DNA of 64,000 bases from JAFAMB01 sp963775805 (GCA_963775805.1 CAVZKG010000007.1:124001-188000), one strand, 5' to 3'; positions 8,732-17,791 are shown, counted from the stretch's first letter. The notes: generated by a model from the sequence alone, not told the origin. A program made the numbers and translations.

Positions 8732-9766
8732 TCAGGTCGTCAGAGATTTGATGCCATTAGTCTTGGCGCTTGGGTTGCCACCACGAGAGCCAGCTACGCT
8801 TAAATAGAAAACAAGCGCTGCGAATTCAGTGAGGCCAAATGCGATTTTGAACGAATACGGGAGAACAGGCTCATGATATTGCGAGAAGAAGGCTTCAATT
8901 AATCCTGCCCAGATTAACAATAGAGCTGTGCCACTGATGAGCGTAACGAGCGCCCCGGCGATTGATCGAAGACGCTCACTAACATTTTCGCGCGAATTCC
9001 AGCCGATCAGCGCCTGCCCGAGAAGGAGACCGGCTTGCCCTGCGATCAATATTGCGGGGATCTCGATGACGCCGTGAGGCAATAGCCATCCCATCAGGAA
9101 AACCGATTGGCCTGCTCGAACGTAGTCGCAGACAATAGCTCCCAAGATCACCCCATTATAGAACAGGAGGATCACCGTTCCGATTCCCCAAGTGGCGCCG
9201 AGAGCTAGGGCGAGGATCGAGACGCGAGTGTTGTTTGTCATCAGAGTGGCTGAGAATTGTCCTCTCGAATGGGCAAGTGCCGGATTCACCTTGCTCTCTT
9301 CTTCCTTTACCCGGGCTGCGGGATCCTCCAGTAGATGCGGAAAGGGTGCGATCGCGGCTTTCGCATCTGGATCGAATCCAACAGCTCCTCCGCCGAATAG
9401 TGCTCCCAGGATCGTGAGCGCAACGGACGCAATAAAAAAGCGGAAATGTCTCCGAAACGTTCGTGGAAAAGTCCGGAACAACCAGACTCTGACAGAGAGT
9501 CTCTCTTGGCGGGATTTCCCTTCGCGAACCTCTGCATACGCGCGTGCTAGCAGAGCCTCGAGAGAATGAATGAGATTCGGTTCTGCGGCGAATGTCGAGA
9601 TCTTGATCAAGGCGGCGCCGGTACGCTCATAAAGGTAATGCAACCGCTCAGCGGTTTCGAGCGTGAAGTGCGAGAGGGAATCGTTTTCGATTTTAGCGAG
9701 CGTTTTGTCCAATTCTTCCCAGATCGGCCGCTCACCTTCGATGAACTGTTTCAAGTCGACAATCAT
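8732..9766 (-). CDS. SpoIIM-like (stage II sporulation protein M family) membrane protein
   Basis: Integral membrane protein of 344 residues. The soluble N-terminus (IVDLKQFIEGERPIWEELDK, then ERLHYLYERTGAALIKISTF) and the later block with about five membrane segments (ALALGATWGIGTVILLFYNG, GWLLPHGVIEIPAILIAGQA) match the SpoIIM family outside Firmicutes, which has nothing to do with spores. The start codon overlaps the DUF58 stop by four bases. The HG-E-P pattern in LLPHGVIEIPA is the family hallmark. Function in this context is unknown; presumably it works with the DUF58/MoxR pair in the envelope. Confidence 0.87.
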   Translation of the reverse strand: MIVDLKQFIEGERPIWEELDKTLAKIENDSLSHFTLETAERLHYLYERTGAALIKISTFAAEPNLIHSLEALLARAYAEVREGKSRQERLSVRVWLFRTFPRTFRRHFRFFIASVALTILGALFGGGAVGFDPDAKAAIAPFPHLLEDPAARVKEEESKVNPALAHSRGQFSATLMTNNTRVSILALALGATWGIGTVILLFYNGVILGAIVCDYVRAGQSVFLMGWLLPHGVIEIPAILIAGQAGLLLGQALIGWNSRENVSERLRSIAGALVTLISGTALLLIWAGLIEAFFSQYHEPVLPYSFKIAFGLTEFAALVFYLSVAGSRGGNPSAKTNGIKSLTT

Positions 9767-11106
9767 AGCAACTGCCGTCTCTTCAGGTTCATATACTGGC
9801 TGACAAGTTGGAGACCTGCTTGTTGATTCGGCACGATGTGAAACTCCACCTGCTTTCGGGCTAGAATACGTTGTATATTTTGTAGCTTTGTCCAGTTCAG
9901 ATGTCCGCCTAGCCTTCGATATATCTCATCTACGCCGTTGACGACTTCCTTATCGAAGAGCGGTCGGACTGCGACCGGTGCAATTGTCATGGCAAGCACC
10001 AGGTGTTGTCTCGCGAGTAGTTCGACTGCCCGAACGAAGTCGTCACCGATCACCGGATCATCGAGCGATGTCAGGAAAACTAATAGAGAGCGGCGTTTTA
10101 GCCGATTCTTTATCGTCGCCATGATTTCCGTGAAATCGGGCGAGACGGTTTGCGACTGGAGCGACACCGCCAATTCGCGGCAGGCGCTGAAATGAGTGGA
10201 ACCTGAGCGCGCTTGGAGAAGATGGTTGACTCTATCGGAAAAACAGAGAAAGCCAAAACGATCACCCTGACGTTCGGCAGCCATGCAAAGCAGGAGTGCT
10301 GCCGAAATTGCTCGGTCCAAATGGGTTGTTGTCACTCTCTTATAGCCATCCGAAAACGGTTCTGGCAATTGACGCGCACTCAGACGTGAAGCGTCGACTG
10401 CGACGTAGATCTCCTGCGAACGTTCCAGCTGAAAGGTTTTGGTGACCGGGAACCGTCGTTTTGCTGTGGCTTTCCAATGGATCGCGTCGAAGCTGTCGCC
10501 TTGTTCATAGTCTCGCAAATTTTCGAACTCCCGCCCTCTGCCCGTTTGCCGCCGGGCATGTGCCCCTATCGCGCCACGACTTAAAAAGTGCGCAATTTGT
10601 CTCCCTTCAGAACGCAAGTTTGGATAGATCCGGACTTCGCACTGGACTGCCCGGCGATTTCGATACACCCACAAGCCCAACAAGGAACGCCAATCGAAGT
10701 AGATAGTCCGGACATGGAAAGAGCCTCGCACTCTCCCGGACAACGGGACCTGGAATACCTTCTCCGAAGAATTCGATTGAAGCACGGTCTCAGGGCGTTC
10801 CGGTTGAAGACCGTCGGGAAAATCAATTGCAATTCGGATTGCTCCGCTTCTGACGGATGAGGGCTTTACCCGGACCTCGAGTTCCGTGCGCTCGTCGAGG
10901 GTCCCTCGAACATTCTCCGGCAGCTCAAACTCGAGCTCTTGATACCGCCTGAGGCCAAACGCCAGATCTAATAATGACGTGACGGCAACCAGACTAATCA
11001 GAAGGATTGAGACCGCCCAGAGGTCCGAGCGCAGACCCGCGGTCGTAGCCAGAGGCACGGTTACGATCAGTATCACAAATACCAGCCTGAGACGTGGGGC
11101 AATCAT
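9763..11106 (-). CDS. DUF58 domain protein (vWA-like)
   Basis: 447 residues: two membrane segments at the N-terminus (about 5-50), an immunoglobulin-like region, then the DUF58 core with GREFENLRDYEQGDSFDAIHWKATAKR at about 195-220 and a von Willebrand A-like fold (VAVDASRLSARQL, about 240). DUF58 proteins pair with MoxR ATPases, which are thought to act as chaperones on vWA proteins. The gene overlaps moxR by four bases on one side and the SpoIIM-like gene by four on the other, so the three are surely co-translated. Confidence 0.92.
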   Translation of the reverse strand: MIAPRLRLVFVILIVTVPLATTAGLRSDLWAVSILLISLVAVTSLLDLAFGLRRYQELEFELPENVRGTLDERTELEVRVKPSSVRSGAIRIAIDFPDGLQPERPETVLQSNSSEKVFQVPLSGRVRGSFHVRTIYFDWRSLLGLWVYRNRRAVQCEVRIYPNLRSEGRQIAHFLSRGAIGAHARRQTGRGREFENLRDYEQGDSFDAIHWKATAKRRFPVTKTFQLERSQEIYVAVDASRLSARQLPEPFSDGYKRVTTTHLDRAISAALLLCMAAERQGDRFGFLCFSDRVNHLLQARSGSTHFSACRELAVSLQSQTVSPDFTEIMATIKNRLKRRSLLVFLTSLDDPVIGDDFVRAVELLARQHLVLAMTIAPVAVRPLFDKEVVNGVDEIYRRLGGHLNWTKLQNIQRILARKQVEFHIVPNQQAGLQLVSQYMNLKRRQLL

Positions 11107-12068
11107 CTGGGAACTGGAACTTTTTCAAGGATTCTGCGAACGACAGAGTCGAGAGCGGTTCCTTCAATCTCAAATTCCGGGCGCAGCACGAGCCGATGTT
11201 CAAGCACCGATTGCGCCAAGGCGCGCAGATCGTCAGGCGTGACGAAATCACGGCCGTTTAACGCCGCGTGCGCGCGACCTGCTAGTAGAAGGGCCTGCGT
11301 TGCCCTCGGACCCGCTCCAACGAGCACGCTTTCGCTACGTCGGGTCTCTCGTGTGATATCGACCAGGTATGCTAGCAACTCGGGTTTCACAAGAACGTGG
11401 TGAAGTGCTGCACGCAAGCGAGGCAAGTCCGATTCCTGGATAACAGCCGTCACATCACCTTTGTTAAGAACCAGCTCTGGAGCTTCTTCCCCTAACATTC
11501 GTTCAGCGAGATTCAGTTCTTCCTCTCTGGCCGGGAGATCCATCCGAATTTTGAGCATGAATCGGTCTTTCTGGGCCTCCGGCAATGTATAGGTTCCTTC
11601 GTATTCGATCGGATTCTGTGTCGCGAACACGGTAAAATTTGGTGATAAATCATATGTTGTTCGGTCGACTGTAACTTGACGTTCTTGCATCGCCTGAAGC
11701 AGCGCCGATTGCGTCTTGCTCGGCGCTCGGTTTATTTCGTCCGCGATAAGGAAGGTCGTAAAAACCGGTCCGGGCGCGAAATGGAATTCGTTTTTATGCA
11801 GATTGAAAATATTCGTGCCGATAATGTCGGTTGGCATCAAATCCGGCGTGAACTGGATGCGGCCGAACGGCGTGCCGAAGATATGTGCGAGCGTCTTGAC
11901 GAGTAGCGTTTTCGCTACACCGGGAACACCCTCCACGAGTGCGTGTTGATTCGTCAGTATTGCGATGAGTGATAGGTCGATCGGAAGCCGCTGACCAATG
12001 ACGACTTTTGCTGCCTGGACTCGGGCTCGAGCCAAAATGTCCGTTAACTCATCCAATGCTTGGTTCAT
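11103..12068 (-). CDS. MoxR family AAA+ ATPase
   Basis: Cytoplasmic AAA+ chaperone-like ATPase, 321 residues. Walker A GVPGVAKTLLVKTLA lies near residue 45, Walker B LIADEINRAPSKTQSALLQAM near 110, sensor 1 FATQNPIEYEGTYTLPEAQKDRF near 150, and the MoxR lid near 260 (GAGPRATQALLLAGRAHAAL). By family analogy it remodels or activates the DUF58 protein encoded next. Four-base overlaps with both neighbours put it in the centre of the operon. Confidence 0.95.
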   Translation of the reverse strand: MNQALDELTDILARARVQAAKVVIGQRLPIDLSLIAILTNQHALVEGVPGVAKTLLVKTLAHIFGTPFGRIQFTPDLMPTDIIGTNIFNLHKNEFHFAPGPVFTTFLIADEINRAPSKTQSALLQAMQERQVTVDRTTYDLSPNFTVFATQNPIEYEGTYTLPEAQKDRFMLKIRMDLPAREEELNLAERMLGEEAPELVLNKGDVTAVIQESDLPRLRAALHHVLVKPELLAYLVDITRETRRSESVLVGAGPRATQALLLAGRAHAALNGRDFVTPDDLRALAQSVLEHRLVLRPEFEIEGTALDSVVRRILEKVPVPR

Positions 12069-13210
12069 ATTTTTTCGTGAAGGAGCGTCGTTAGCTTGTT
12101 ATAACCCTCGACAGCTCTTGTTAACTCGGCTCCGGTGATCTCAAAATCCTTCGCGATCGCGAGCTGGTTCGCACTCGGTCTCGCTGTCTTTATCCAGGTT
12201 TCGATGCAAACCTGGAGCAAACGTTTCTCCGGTACAGACCGTTGAAGCAAGTTTAGAAAAGTCTGTTCTGAACTGGAACCTTGAACAATCATGTCGGCTG
12301 CGCTGGGCTCTTTTCGCGGAAGCAACGAATATTGGCATCTCCAGACGAAGAACAGAAGCGCGGCTACGAAACTTATCAATGCTCCCTGCAATCCGTAACG
12401 CCCGGCAAGAGTCATAATTCCGGCATGCTCTTCTATCCCGAGGTGGATTTCATCGAATACAATCCCCGAACGATCACCGATGAGCCAAATGAGGAATCTG
12501 GTTTGGCGATCAGTGGCCAGACTTTCGTTGCTCAAAGGATAGGAGTCAGATAACAACACAATCGATCCTGATCCAAATGCTCTCTCCACAATAACGTTTT
12601 GATCGGCCAGAGTCGCGATCGACCGCCATTCTGGGGCCAGTTCATGGAAGGCATAGCGACTGAACCACTTGGAGGGTGTCGCGAATAGCTCGGAGATGGC
12701 AGCTCGCTTCGAAGACTGATTGATTAAATTTAAATTGGCACCCCATCGCTGAATGATATTTTGCCACGAGATTGGAACGGGCGAGTCCTGGCGCGGGCGA
12801 TCGCCGGAACCAGTATTCCCGTCCACGGCTTGAGGTTTAAAGTCTTCGGCACGGAATGCCACGATCAATCGGCCGCCTGTCACCAGCCAATGGTCCAAAA
12901 GCTTCGATTCCTCCAATGACACCGGCACCGCCAGGGAGCATCCAGCGAAAACAAGGGTCCGATTGTTACCTGAGGGAAGAGTGAGCGAAGTTTGCAGCCG
13001 GCGACTGGCGGATATCCGGTCGGTTTCGCTAATGCTGTCGTAGAGCGCCTTCAGGCCCTTTGCATCCGCGCGGTAGGTCGAATATTCAGGGAGCGAATCC
13101 CCGGTTTCCAAGCGTATTTGCAGCGTTTGGTAACCGAAGAAGATCAATGCGGACAGACACCCTATCAGGATGATCCAGCCGGTCGCTACCCCGAACTTAG
13201 GCGACGGCAT
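12065..13210 (-). CDS. DUF4350 domain membrane protein
   Basis: 381 residues with an N-terminal membrane helix (about 12-30), the DUF4350 pattern EYSTYRADAKGLKALYDSI near residues 40-60 and a Rossmann-like extracytoplasmic region (LLDHWLVTGGRLIVAFRAED). A second membrane helix is at about 285-305 (GALISFVAALLFFVWRCQYS), followed by a soluble tail. DUF4350 proteins regularly sit between MoxR and DUF4129 proteins in such clusters. It overlaps moxR by 4 bases and the DUF4129 gene by 14. Biochemical role is unknown. Confidence 0.85.
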   Translation of the reverse strand: MPSPKFGVATGWIILIGCLSALIFFGYQTLQIRLETGDSLPEYSTYRADAKGLKALYDSISETDRISASRRLQTSLTLPSGNNRTLVFAGCSLAVPVSLEESKLLDHWLVTGGRLIVAFRAEDFKPQAVDGNTGSGDRPRQDSPVPISWQNIIQRWGANLNLINQSSKRAAISELFATPSKWFSRYAFHELAPEWRSIATLADQNVIVERAFGSGSIVLLSDSYPLSNESLATDRQTRFLIWLIGDRSGIVFDEIHLGIEEHAGIMTLAGRYGLQGALISFVAALLFFVWRCQYSLLPRKEPSAADMIVQGSSSEQTFLNLLQRSVPEKRLLQVCIETWIKTARPSANQLAIAKDFEITGAELTRAVEGYNKLTTLLHEKI

Positions 13211-14093
13211 GCCGTATCCTTTCGTAAATGGTGCCGTAAGTCTCGAGGTCTTGTGCTGTCAGCGTTCCTGCTCCATACCAGCAGCGCTCGAATCCCATCC
13301 GGCTTTGAGTATAAAGCTGAGGAAGTGCGGGTAGATGCTTTGCTTTGCGGGCGAGTTCGATCTCATAGTCGCAATTCGATTTCCAGCGCTCAATCGTGAT
13401 GAACCGTCGGGATGCCAGGCAAGAGAGAATGGCAAGAAACATCGCCCGTTGGGCCTGGCGAAAGTCTCCAACGGCAATTTTTTCTTGCGCAAGCTTGTAC
13501 CATTCTTCGTCAGGCCGCTCATTCGCGGCGATCTCCGCCTGCGCGAGGTCCGGGCTCTTCGGACTAACAACCGCTTTCGTGAGCGGTACTCGCTTTCTTT
13601 TTAAAAGACGCATCGCAAGAACAATGAGAGTACACGCGATCACCACAAGGAGGAGATAGGTGAGAAAGTTTAGTAACTCCGATGCGATTGGCTCTGCTTT
13701 CGTCGCGTCCTGAGGAATATAGCGAACGCCTCGAAGAAAGGCCCCCAGCCGATGCCACATTCCGCTCAACCATTCCCGGAGAGGAGACATCGACTTTCCG
13801 ATCCAGGCGATCCAATTTTGAAGAGCCGAATTTGCTTTTGAATCTGAAAGACGAGGCTGGCGCCAATCAAACTCAGGACCTGTTAATACCTTTCGTATTT
13901 GCTGGTCAAATGCAGTCTGCGACAGACTTTGAGGTGCACGCACATCTGTCGACGATACGGGTTGGCCGTTTGCCGCAGCAGTTAAGAGCGCAGCCGCGAA
14001 AAGCAGCCATCTGCATAGGCATGTCGTTGCGACCGGCAGCAGATAGCCGAGGCGCGATTCAACTCCGACAGACGATTTAAGGTGCGCGAACAA
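13197..14093 (-). CDS. DUF4129 domain membrane protein
   Basis: 298 residues: probable signal/anchor at about 25-45, a periplasmic region with a DWRQPR-type motif (EFDWRQPRLSDSK) near 70-85, a membrane helix at 145-165, and a C-terminal soluble domain with DEEWYKLAQEKIAVGDFRQAQRAMF typical of DUF4129. This domain is found in bacterial transglutaminase-like proteins and in MoxR/DUF58 neighbourhoods. Overlaps both neighbours (14 and 17 bases). Confidence 0.75.
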   Translation of the reverse strand: MFAHLKSSVGVESRLGYLLPVATTCLCRWLLFAAALLTAAANGQPVSSTDVRAPQSLSQTAFDQQIRKVLTGPEFDWRQPRLSDSKANSALQNWIAWIGKSMSPLREWLSGMWHRLGAFLRGVRYIPQDATKAEPIASELLNFLTYLLLVVIACTLIVLAMRLLKRKRVPLTKAVVSPKSPDLAQAEIAANERPDEEWYKLAQEKIAVGDFRQAQRAMFLAILSCLASRRFITIERWKSNCDYEIELARKAKHLPALPQLYTQSRMGFERCWYGAGTLTAQDLETYGTIYERIRHAVA

Positions 14094-14877
14094 ATCCCTC
14101 CGAGCGTTTCACCTTTTGTAGTCTTCGCAGAAGATCCTCTCCGCTCGCCAGTGCTTCGCTGTCGCAAAAGCGCACGACCCCGATTGCTTTGACCAGTAAA
14201 TCGGTAAGGAAATAGGCTATCGCCGCGAGGGCGATAAACAGAACGGACGAATAGACCCAGGAAAAGCTCCGCGTAAGAAAGCTTTCGATACCGAGAAAAC
14301 TTTTTAGGGCAATTGGAATTGCAATGACCAGCATATACAGGTCGAACAGAAGGATCTGCGAGAGCAATGCAATCATACCGAAGACCGCCAAACTCTGTTT
14401 GGGCCATAGCCTGGCCGAATTCCAACTCTTCTTAACGTCATTCGATCCAGTTCCGCCGACGATAGATATATTTTGAAAAAACGTTGTGATCAATGCGCCC
14501 GGGAGAAATAGGAGCCAGGCGAGGGGCTTTAGGATCATTCCGAGTGGCTGAACCGCGATTTGTCTGCTCCAAATGGACAGCATCTCGCGCGGTTTCCACA
14601 AAGGAGTGATGTTGCCAGTGTAAACACATATGAGCTCGCGACAGCAAAATGCCTGCATTCCCTTCATCCAGAAATACGAAACGGCAACGACGAACGCGGA
14701 CGGCCCGCAACTCACGGCAGCGTCGCGACTGTAGCTCATCTGCGCACAGAAATTGAAGAAAACCAATAGGAACGGTACGACACCCGCCGCATACAGTGCG
14801 TACACCGAGATCGGAGCGGCACGAAGCAGCTGAATTGCTTCTTCGATCACCGCGAGCGCCGTCCTCTCATTTTTCAT
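14077..14877 (-). CDS. Polytopic membrane protein of unknown function
   Basis: 266 residues with about five hydrophobic segments (around 23-45, 60-75, 115-140, 165-195 and 210-235) and a short charged tail. No family is recognised with certainty. It sits in the cluster just before the DUF4129 gene, as do stage-specific DUF-type membrane proteins in other MoxR clusters. Start ATG at 14877 is preceded by a 27-base gap from the B-box-like gene. Confidence 0.7.
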   Translation of the reverse strand: MKNERTALAVIEEAIQLLRAAPISVYALYAAGVVPFLLVFFNFCAQMSYSRDAAVSCGPSAFVVAVSYFWMKGMQAFCCRELICVYTGNITPLWKPREMLSIWSRQIAVQPLGMILKPLAWLLFLPGALITTFFQNISIVGGTGSNDVKKSWNSARLWPKQSLAVFGMIALLSQILLFDLYMLVIAIPIALKSFLGIESFLTRSFSWVYSSVLFIALAAIAYFLTDLLVKAIGVVRFCDSEALASGEDLLRRLQKVKRSEGFVRAP

Positions 14878-14904
14878 ACAGTCACGATCTGCGTATGCAG
14901 CCAG

Positions 14905-15216
14905 CTATCCGATTCCTTTAAGATATTGGATCTCATGCAAATTCGGAGGAATCAGGATCAGCAGGCGTCCGACCAGATAAAAAACAAACCAAGCTATGGT
15001 AATTCCTGCGGTGATGCCGGCGCTCGTCGCGATCCAGCTGCCCCTCAGGGTTTTTGGCCGGCTTTGCTCATTTTTCCTCTGGAGGCAGCTTGAACAAAAG
15101 AATTTTCCTTCGTGTTCGGTAACGCATTCTCTGCAGTAATAGCCGGTGCATCCTGGGCAGCGGACGACCGCCTCCCGGTTAGGATGGATGCTGCATCTCT
15201 GAAGAACGATATCCAT
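14905..15216 (-). CDS. Small B-box-like zinc-binding membrane protein
   Basis: 103 residues. The N-terminal half carries a B-box-like metal site: CSIHPNREAVVRCPGCTGYYCRECV, then FFCSSCL, i.e. Cys/His pairs at spacing typical of a double zinc finger. The second half is one membrane helix (about 62-88). I chose ATG 15216 (MDIVLQRC) because an upstream extension would overlap the next gene entirely; this start is seven bases after its stop. The same finger type recurs in the gene at 15719-16312, so the cluster holds two related zinc-finger membrane proteins. Role unknown. Confidence 0.75.
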   Translation of the reverse strand: MDIVLQRCSIHPNREAVVRCPGCTGYYCRECVTEHEGKFFCSSCLQRKNEQSRPKTLRGSWIATSAGITAGITIAWFVFYLVGRLLILIPPNLHEIQYLKGIG

Positions 15217-15223
15217 TTTCGGG

Positions 15224-15709
15224 CTAATGCCCCTTGCCGGTAGTCGAGACGGGTCCCGTTGGCGTCTGCGCGTTTCGGATGAGCGGCTCGATCGTTTCCA
15301 TGCCTTTGCGAAACACGCGTACCCTTTCCAGCGGCGCAATCCGGTAGCTCTGTGAAACTGTTTGAAGCCGGACAATGCAAGTTGGCCCCTGCAAAACGCT
15401 TTGAAGCAGAGCAAACCCGAATAGCAACGTGAAGAAAAAGCCAATGATCAGAGCGACGGGATGGTGAATTAGCAACATCGATGCGCTGACCAGTGCGCAG
15501 AGCCCCCACGTTATGCTGAACACAATCCACCGGGAACTGTCCGTCTGCGTGATCGCCTGGATGTCGCGAAAGTAGATTCGCTTGTACCGCTCGACGAGTA
15601 TCAATTGTTCGATCAGGAGGAGATGATCGGTTCCGAAATAAAGCTTCGTTCTCAATCCGGGAAGGATCGACATCAATAAACCGCCGTTTGAAATCTTAGT
15701 GTACGCCAT
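15224..15709 (-). CDS. Membrane protein with PH-like appearance, unknown function
   Basis: 161 residues. Residues 20-60 (KLYFGTDHLLLIEQLILVERYKRIYFRDIQAI) look like the start of a bacterial PH-like domain, interrupted by two membrane helices (about 62-105), followed by a strand-rich end and a low-complexity tail. The exact start (ATG 15709 or the Met 13 codons later) is open. It lies between the two zinc-finger genes in the cluster. I do not recognise a characterised family. Confidence 0.65.
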   Translation of the reverse strand: MAYTKISNGGLLMSILPGLRTKLYFGTDHLLLIEQLILVERYKRIYFRDIQAITQTDSSRWIVFSITWGLCALVSASMLLIHHPVALIIGFFFTLLFGFALLQSVLQGPTCIVRLQTVSQSYRIAPLERVRVFRKGMETIEPLIRNAQTPTGPVSTTGKGH

Positions 15710-15718
15710 GGTTCTGTC

Positions 15719-16312
15719 TTAGGATCGAAAGCTCCTCGATGTCGCGATGGTGTAAATGGCGACGGCCCAGCCCCCCAGTAACAGGAGGGAGAACAGAATC
15801 GCGATGACGAAACGGGCGCGAGACCGGCCCAGCAACGTCCATTGTTTTGACCAGTAGTAGAACGAAAGAAAGAGCGCGGCCGGGGCCGACAAAAGCGTAA
15901 ACAAACTAAAGAACAGGCTGACCGTTGGGCCAATCACTAGAAAGAGCGCGGTGTTATCGAACAGGGCCGCATGGTGGACAAGTCCGGACTCGCTCCTCTG
16001 TTTTCTCAGATTTGAAACGCATTCGGCGCAGAGAATTCGCGCGCCGACATTGATCGAGCAGAATTCGCATAGGAACCGTCCACATTCACTGCACGGGATT
16101 AATGCGCGATATCGAGAGTGAAAAAAGCAGCGAGCGTCCGAACCCTCGGCAAGTTGGAATTTGGTTTGAGCAGGTTCCTCCCGAAAGAAAGCTGGGAAGA
16201 TGACTGCGTCAACGTTTGCGCTGCATGTCGGGCACCTTACCGTTTCGCCATTCCCGGAGGCCACGACTGGGATTGGTTCACTGCATCGGGCGCAATTCAA
16301 ATGTGTGGCCAT
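15719..16312 (-). CDS. Zinc-ribbon / B-box membrane protein
   Basis: 197 residues. A first zinc ribbon is at 8-30 (CARCSEPIPV, then VRCPTC), a second Cys/His cluster at about 60-100 (CFFHSRYRALIPCSECGRF, then CEFCSINVGARILCAEC), and two to three membrane helices follow at about 120-190. The second cluster resembles the finger of the 103-residue protein downstream. Proteins of this build (double-finger plus membrane helices) are common, uncharacterised, in Verrucomicrobiota and Planctomycetota. Only five bases separate it from the upstream RDD/GYF gene. Confidence 0.75.
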   Translation of the reverse strand: MATHLNCARCSEPIPVVASGNGETVRCPTCSANVDAVIFPAFFREEPAQTKFQLAEGSDARCFFHSRYRALIPCSECGRFLCEFCSINVGARILCAECVSNLRKQRSESGLVHHAALFDNTALFLVIGPTVSLFFSLFTLLSAPAALFLSFYYWSKQWTLLGRSRARFVIAILFSLLLLGGWAVAIYTIATSRSFRS

Positions 16313-16317
16313 GCCGT

Positions 16318-17109
16318 CTAAAATGTTTCGATCCGCACGGTCGATGCGGCTTGTTCCTTCTTTATCACTCTCGTGTCCGCGATGTAATCGTGAAGCGCTC
16401 GGCGTTGCGGATCAAATAGGACCATGAGATATCCGATATACAAAGTCATGTCGCTTAGCATTCTACCAAGGACTCGAACTGCTGCTCGCCAGTAGGAGAC
16501 CCGCGAGAAATCGGAACGAACAACACGCACCCCGAGCAAAAGTTTTCCCGGTGTGCCGGCGAAGCGACCGACGAAAAAGATCTCATAAGCGATCGCCAAC
16601 GCGAACGCGAGCAGAACAAACGTTGCCTGAAGAGTCAGATAAGTTCCGAGTTGCGGAAAATCTTCGAACCTGGTCGACCCGCGTGCGGACGCGCCTCTGA
16701 TCAACCGGATCGACAGACCTTCGTTAATCAAAGTGAGCGGGACGGTGAAGACCGATAAGAATAATCCGTCAATCAAGCGCGCACAGAATCGCACCCAGAA
16801 TCCGGCGTAGTCTTTAGCTTCTTCGCTCGCCGTGCCATCCAGTACGTGCCGGAAAAATAACTCTTTGCATCTCGGGCAGAGCCAAAGATCCCTGTAACGA
16901 ACCGTCGCCTCTTTACCGACGGTCCGATTGCATTCATGGCATTGGACAGAAGGCCGTTTAAAGATTTCTCCAAGCGGCTGCCATGTGGCCATTCCCTCGC
17001 GCCAGAGCGGCGTAGTCCACTCAATGTCTCCGGACAATTCGAGCGCCTCGAGGGTAGGCTCTTCAACCGGCCCCCGCGTTTGTCCGCCCATCCCATAATA
17101 CCAGCGCAT
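16318..17109 (-). CDS. GYF_2 + zinc ribbon + RDD membrane protein
   Basis: 263 residues in three parts: a GYF_2 domain at 1-55 (RWYYGMGGQTRGPVEEPTLE, then GMATWQPLGEI), a zinc ribbon at about 55-90 (CHECNRTVGKEATVRYRDLW, then CPRC) and an RDD domain at about 105-250 (GFWVRFCARLIDGLFLS, GRFAGTPGKLLLGVRVVRSD). It is the first gene of the eleven-gene cluster, and the second RDD protein in it. GYF_2 domains are often fused to membrane domains in this part of the tree and may bind peptides; that is family-level inference. Confidence 0.85.
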   Translation of the reverse strand: MRWYYGMGGQTRGPVEEPTLEALELSGDIEWTTPLWREGMATWQPLGEIFKRPSVQCHECNRTVGKEATVRYRDLWLCPRCKELFFRHVLDGTASEEAKDYAGFWVRFCARLIDGLFLSVFTVPLTLINEGLSIRLIRGASARGSTRFEDFPQLGTYLTLQATFVLLAFALAIAYEIFFVGRFAGTPGKLLLGVRVVRSDFSRVSYWRAAVRVLGRMLSDMTLYIGYLMVLFDPQRRALHDYIADTRVIKKEQAASTVRIETF

Positions 17110-17220
17110 CGAGGGAAATGGTCGCGAAAAGGAAGCGCCTCGTCAACGGCCACAGATGTGTTGCTCTTAGACCAGAATCTGCCTTTTGCGCTTGGGGCCG
17201 TCAGCGAGGAACGGGTATTA

Positions 17221-17272
17221 CGGAGGAGGACACAGAGGATGGGTTCACCACAAAGGCGCAAAAGGCGCAGAG
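17221..17272. repeat. Repeat B, inverted copy
   Basis: Reverse-complement reads ctctgcgcctt...tttgtggtgaaccc...ctctgtgtcctcctccg, matching 4013-4086 and 17733-17791 with substitutions. Confidence 0.55.
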
Positions 17273-17285
17273 TTTGCAGTAGGAT

Positions 17286-17302
17286 AGGCGTCTCGCCTGT
17301 CC
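17286..17302. repeat. Repeat A, left arm
   Basis: Seventeen bases matching 3856-3872 with one difference; flanking bases (aggataggcg...ccatttccggga) also resemble the first copy. Its partner arm is about 300 bases downstream instead of 16. Confidence 0.5.
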
Positions 17303-17605
17303 ATTTCCGGGAAGTGTTCACCTAATAGATTCGGAGCAAGGAATTGGCCTTCGGCGATCTTCGATTCGCATTCTGCCTGTTCGTCGGAGGCTGACCGCAG
17401 GGCTTGAAACCGATTTCGCCGAGCCGCATGGTTGAAAATCTTGTTTTTCTGCGAGGATCCTGAGGGCGTCCTCAGCCCGCCCGCTGGAGGATGCCAATTC
17501 TAACTAAGTTATTCGCCGACACCCCGATACTCCCGCACGTCGAGACCGCATCCTTGTGGTTGCGGCTCCGCCGCTGTAACTCTGTAGTGAACCCTTCCCG
17601 GGAAT

Positions 17606-17622
17606 GGACAGGCTGGAAGCCT
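17606..17622. repeat. Repeat A, right arm
   Basis: Identical to 3889-3905 except for one base, and preceded by the same cttcccgggaat loop sequence found in the first copy. Confidence 0.5.
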
Positions 17623-17732
17623 ATCCTCCGTTGATTCTCTGACACGCTCGGGTTTTCTCCTCGTTCACGTGCGTCGAGTGCGTCCAACTCGACATCGCAA
17701 TAGTCCAAACAACACCCCTCAAAAATCCGAAA

Positions 17733-17791
17733 CTCTGTGCCTTGTGGTTAATCCAATTCTCTGCGTCCTCCTCCCCGCTCCGTGCCTCTAA
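17733..17791. repeat. Repeat B, direct copy at the lacI-type gene end
   Basis: Matches 4013-4086. It reaches into the last codon and stop of the LacI-family gene (minus strand), just as the first copy reaches into the end of the pseudouridine synthase gene. Confidence 0.55.

Larger units (their letters stand above)
17110..17787. other. Gene-free gap holding pieces of repeats A and B
   Basis: About 680 bases with no convincing gene. It contains an inverted copy of repeat B (17221-17272), the left arm of repeat A (17286-17302), the right arm of repeat A (17606-17622) about 300 bases away, and a direct copy of repeat B at the end (17733-17791). The promoter of the cluster at 16318-17109 would lie at its left end. 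Confidence 0.6.
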
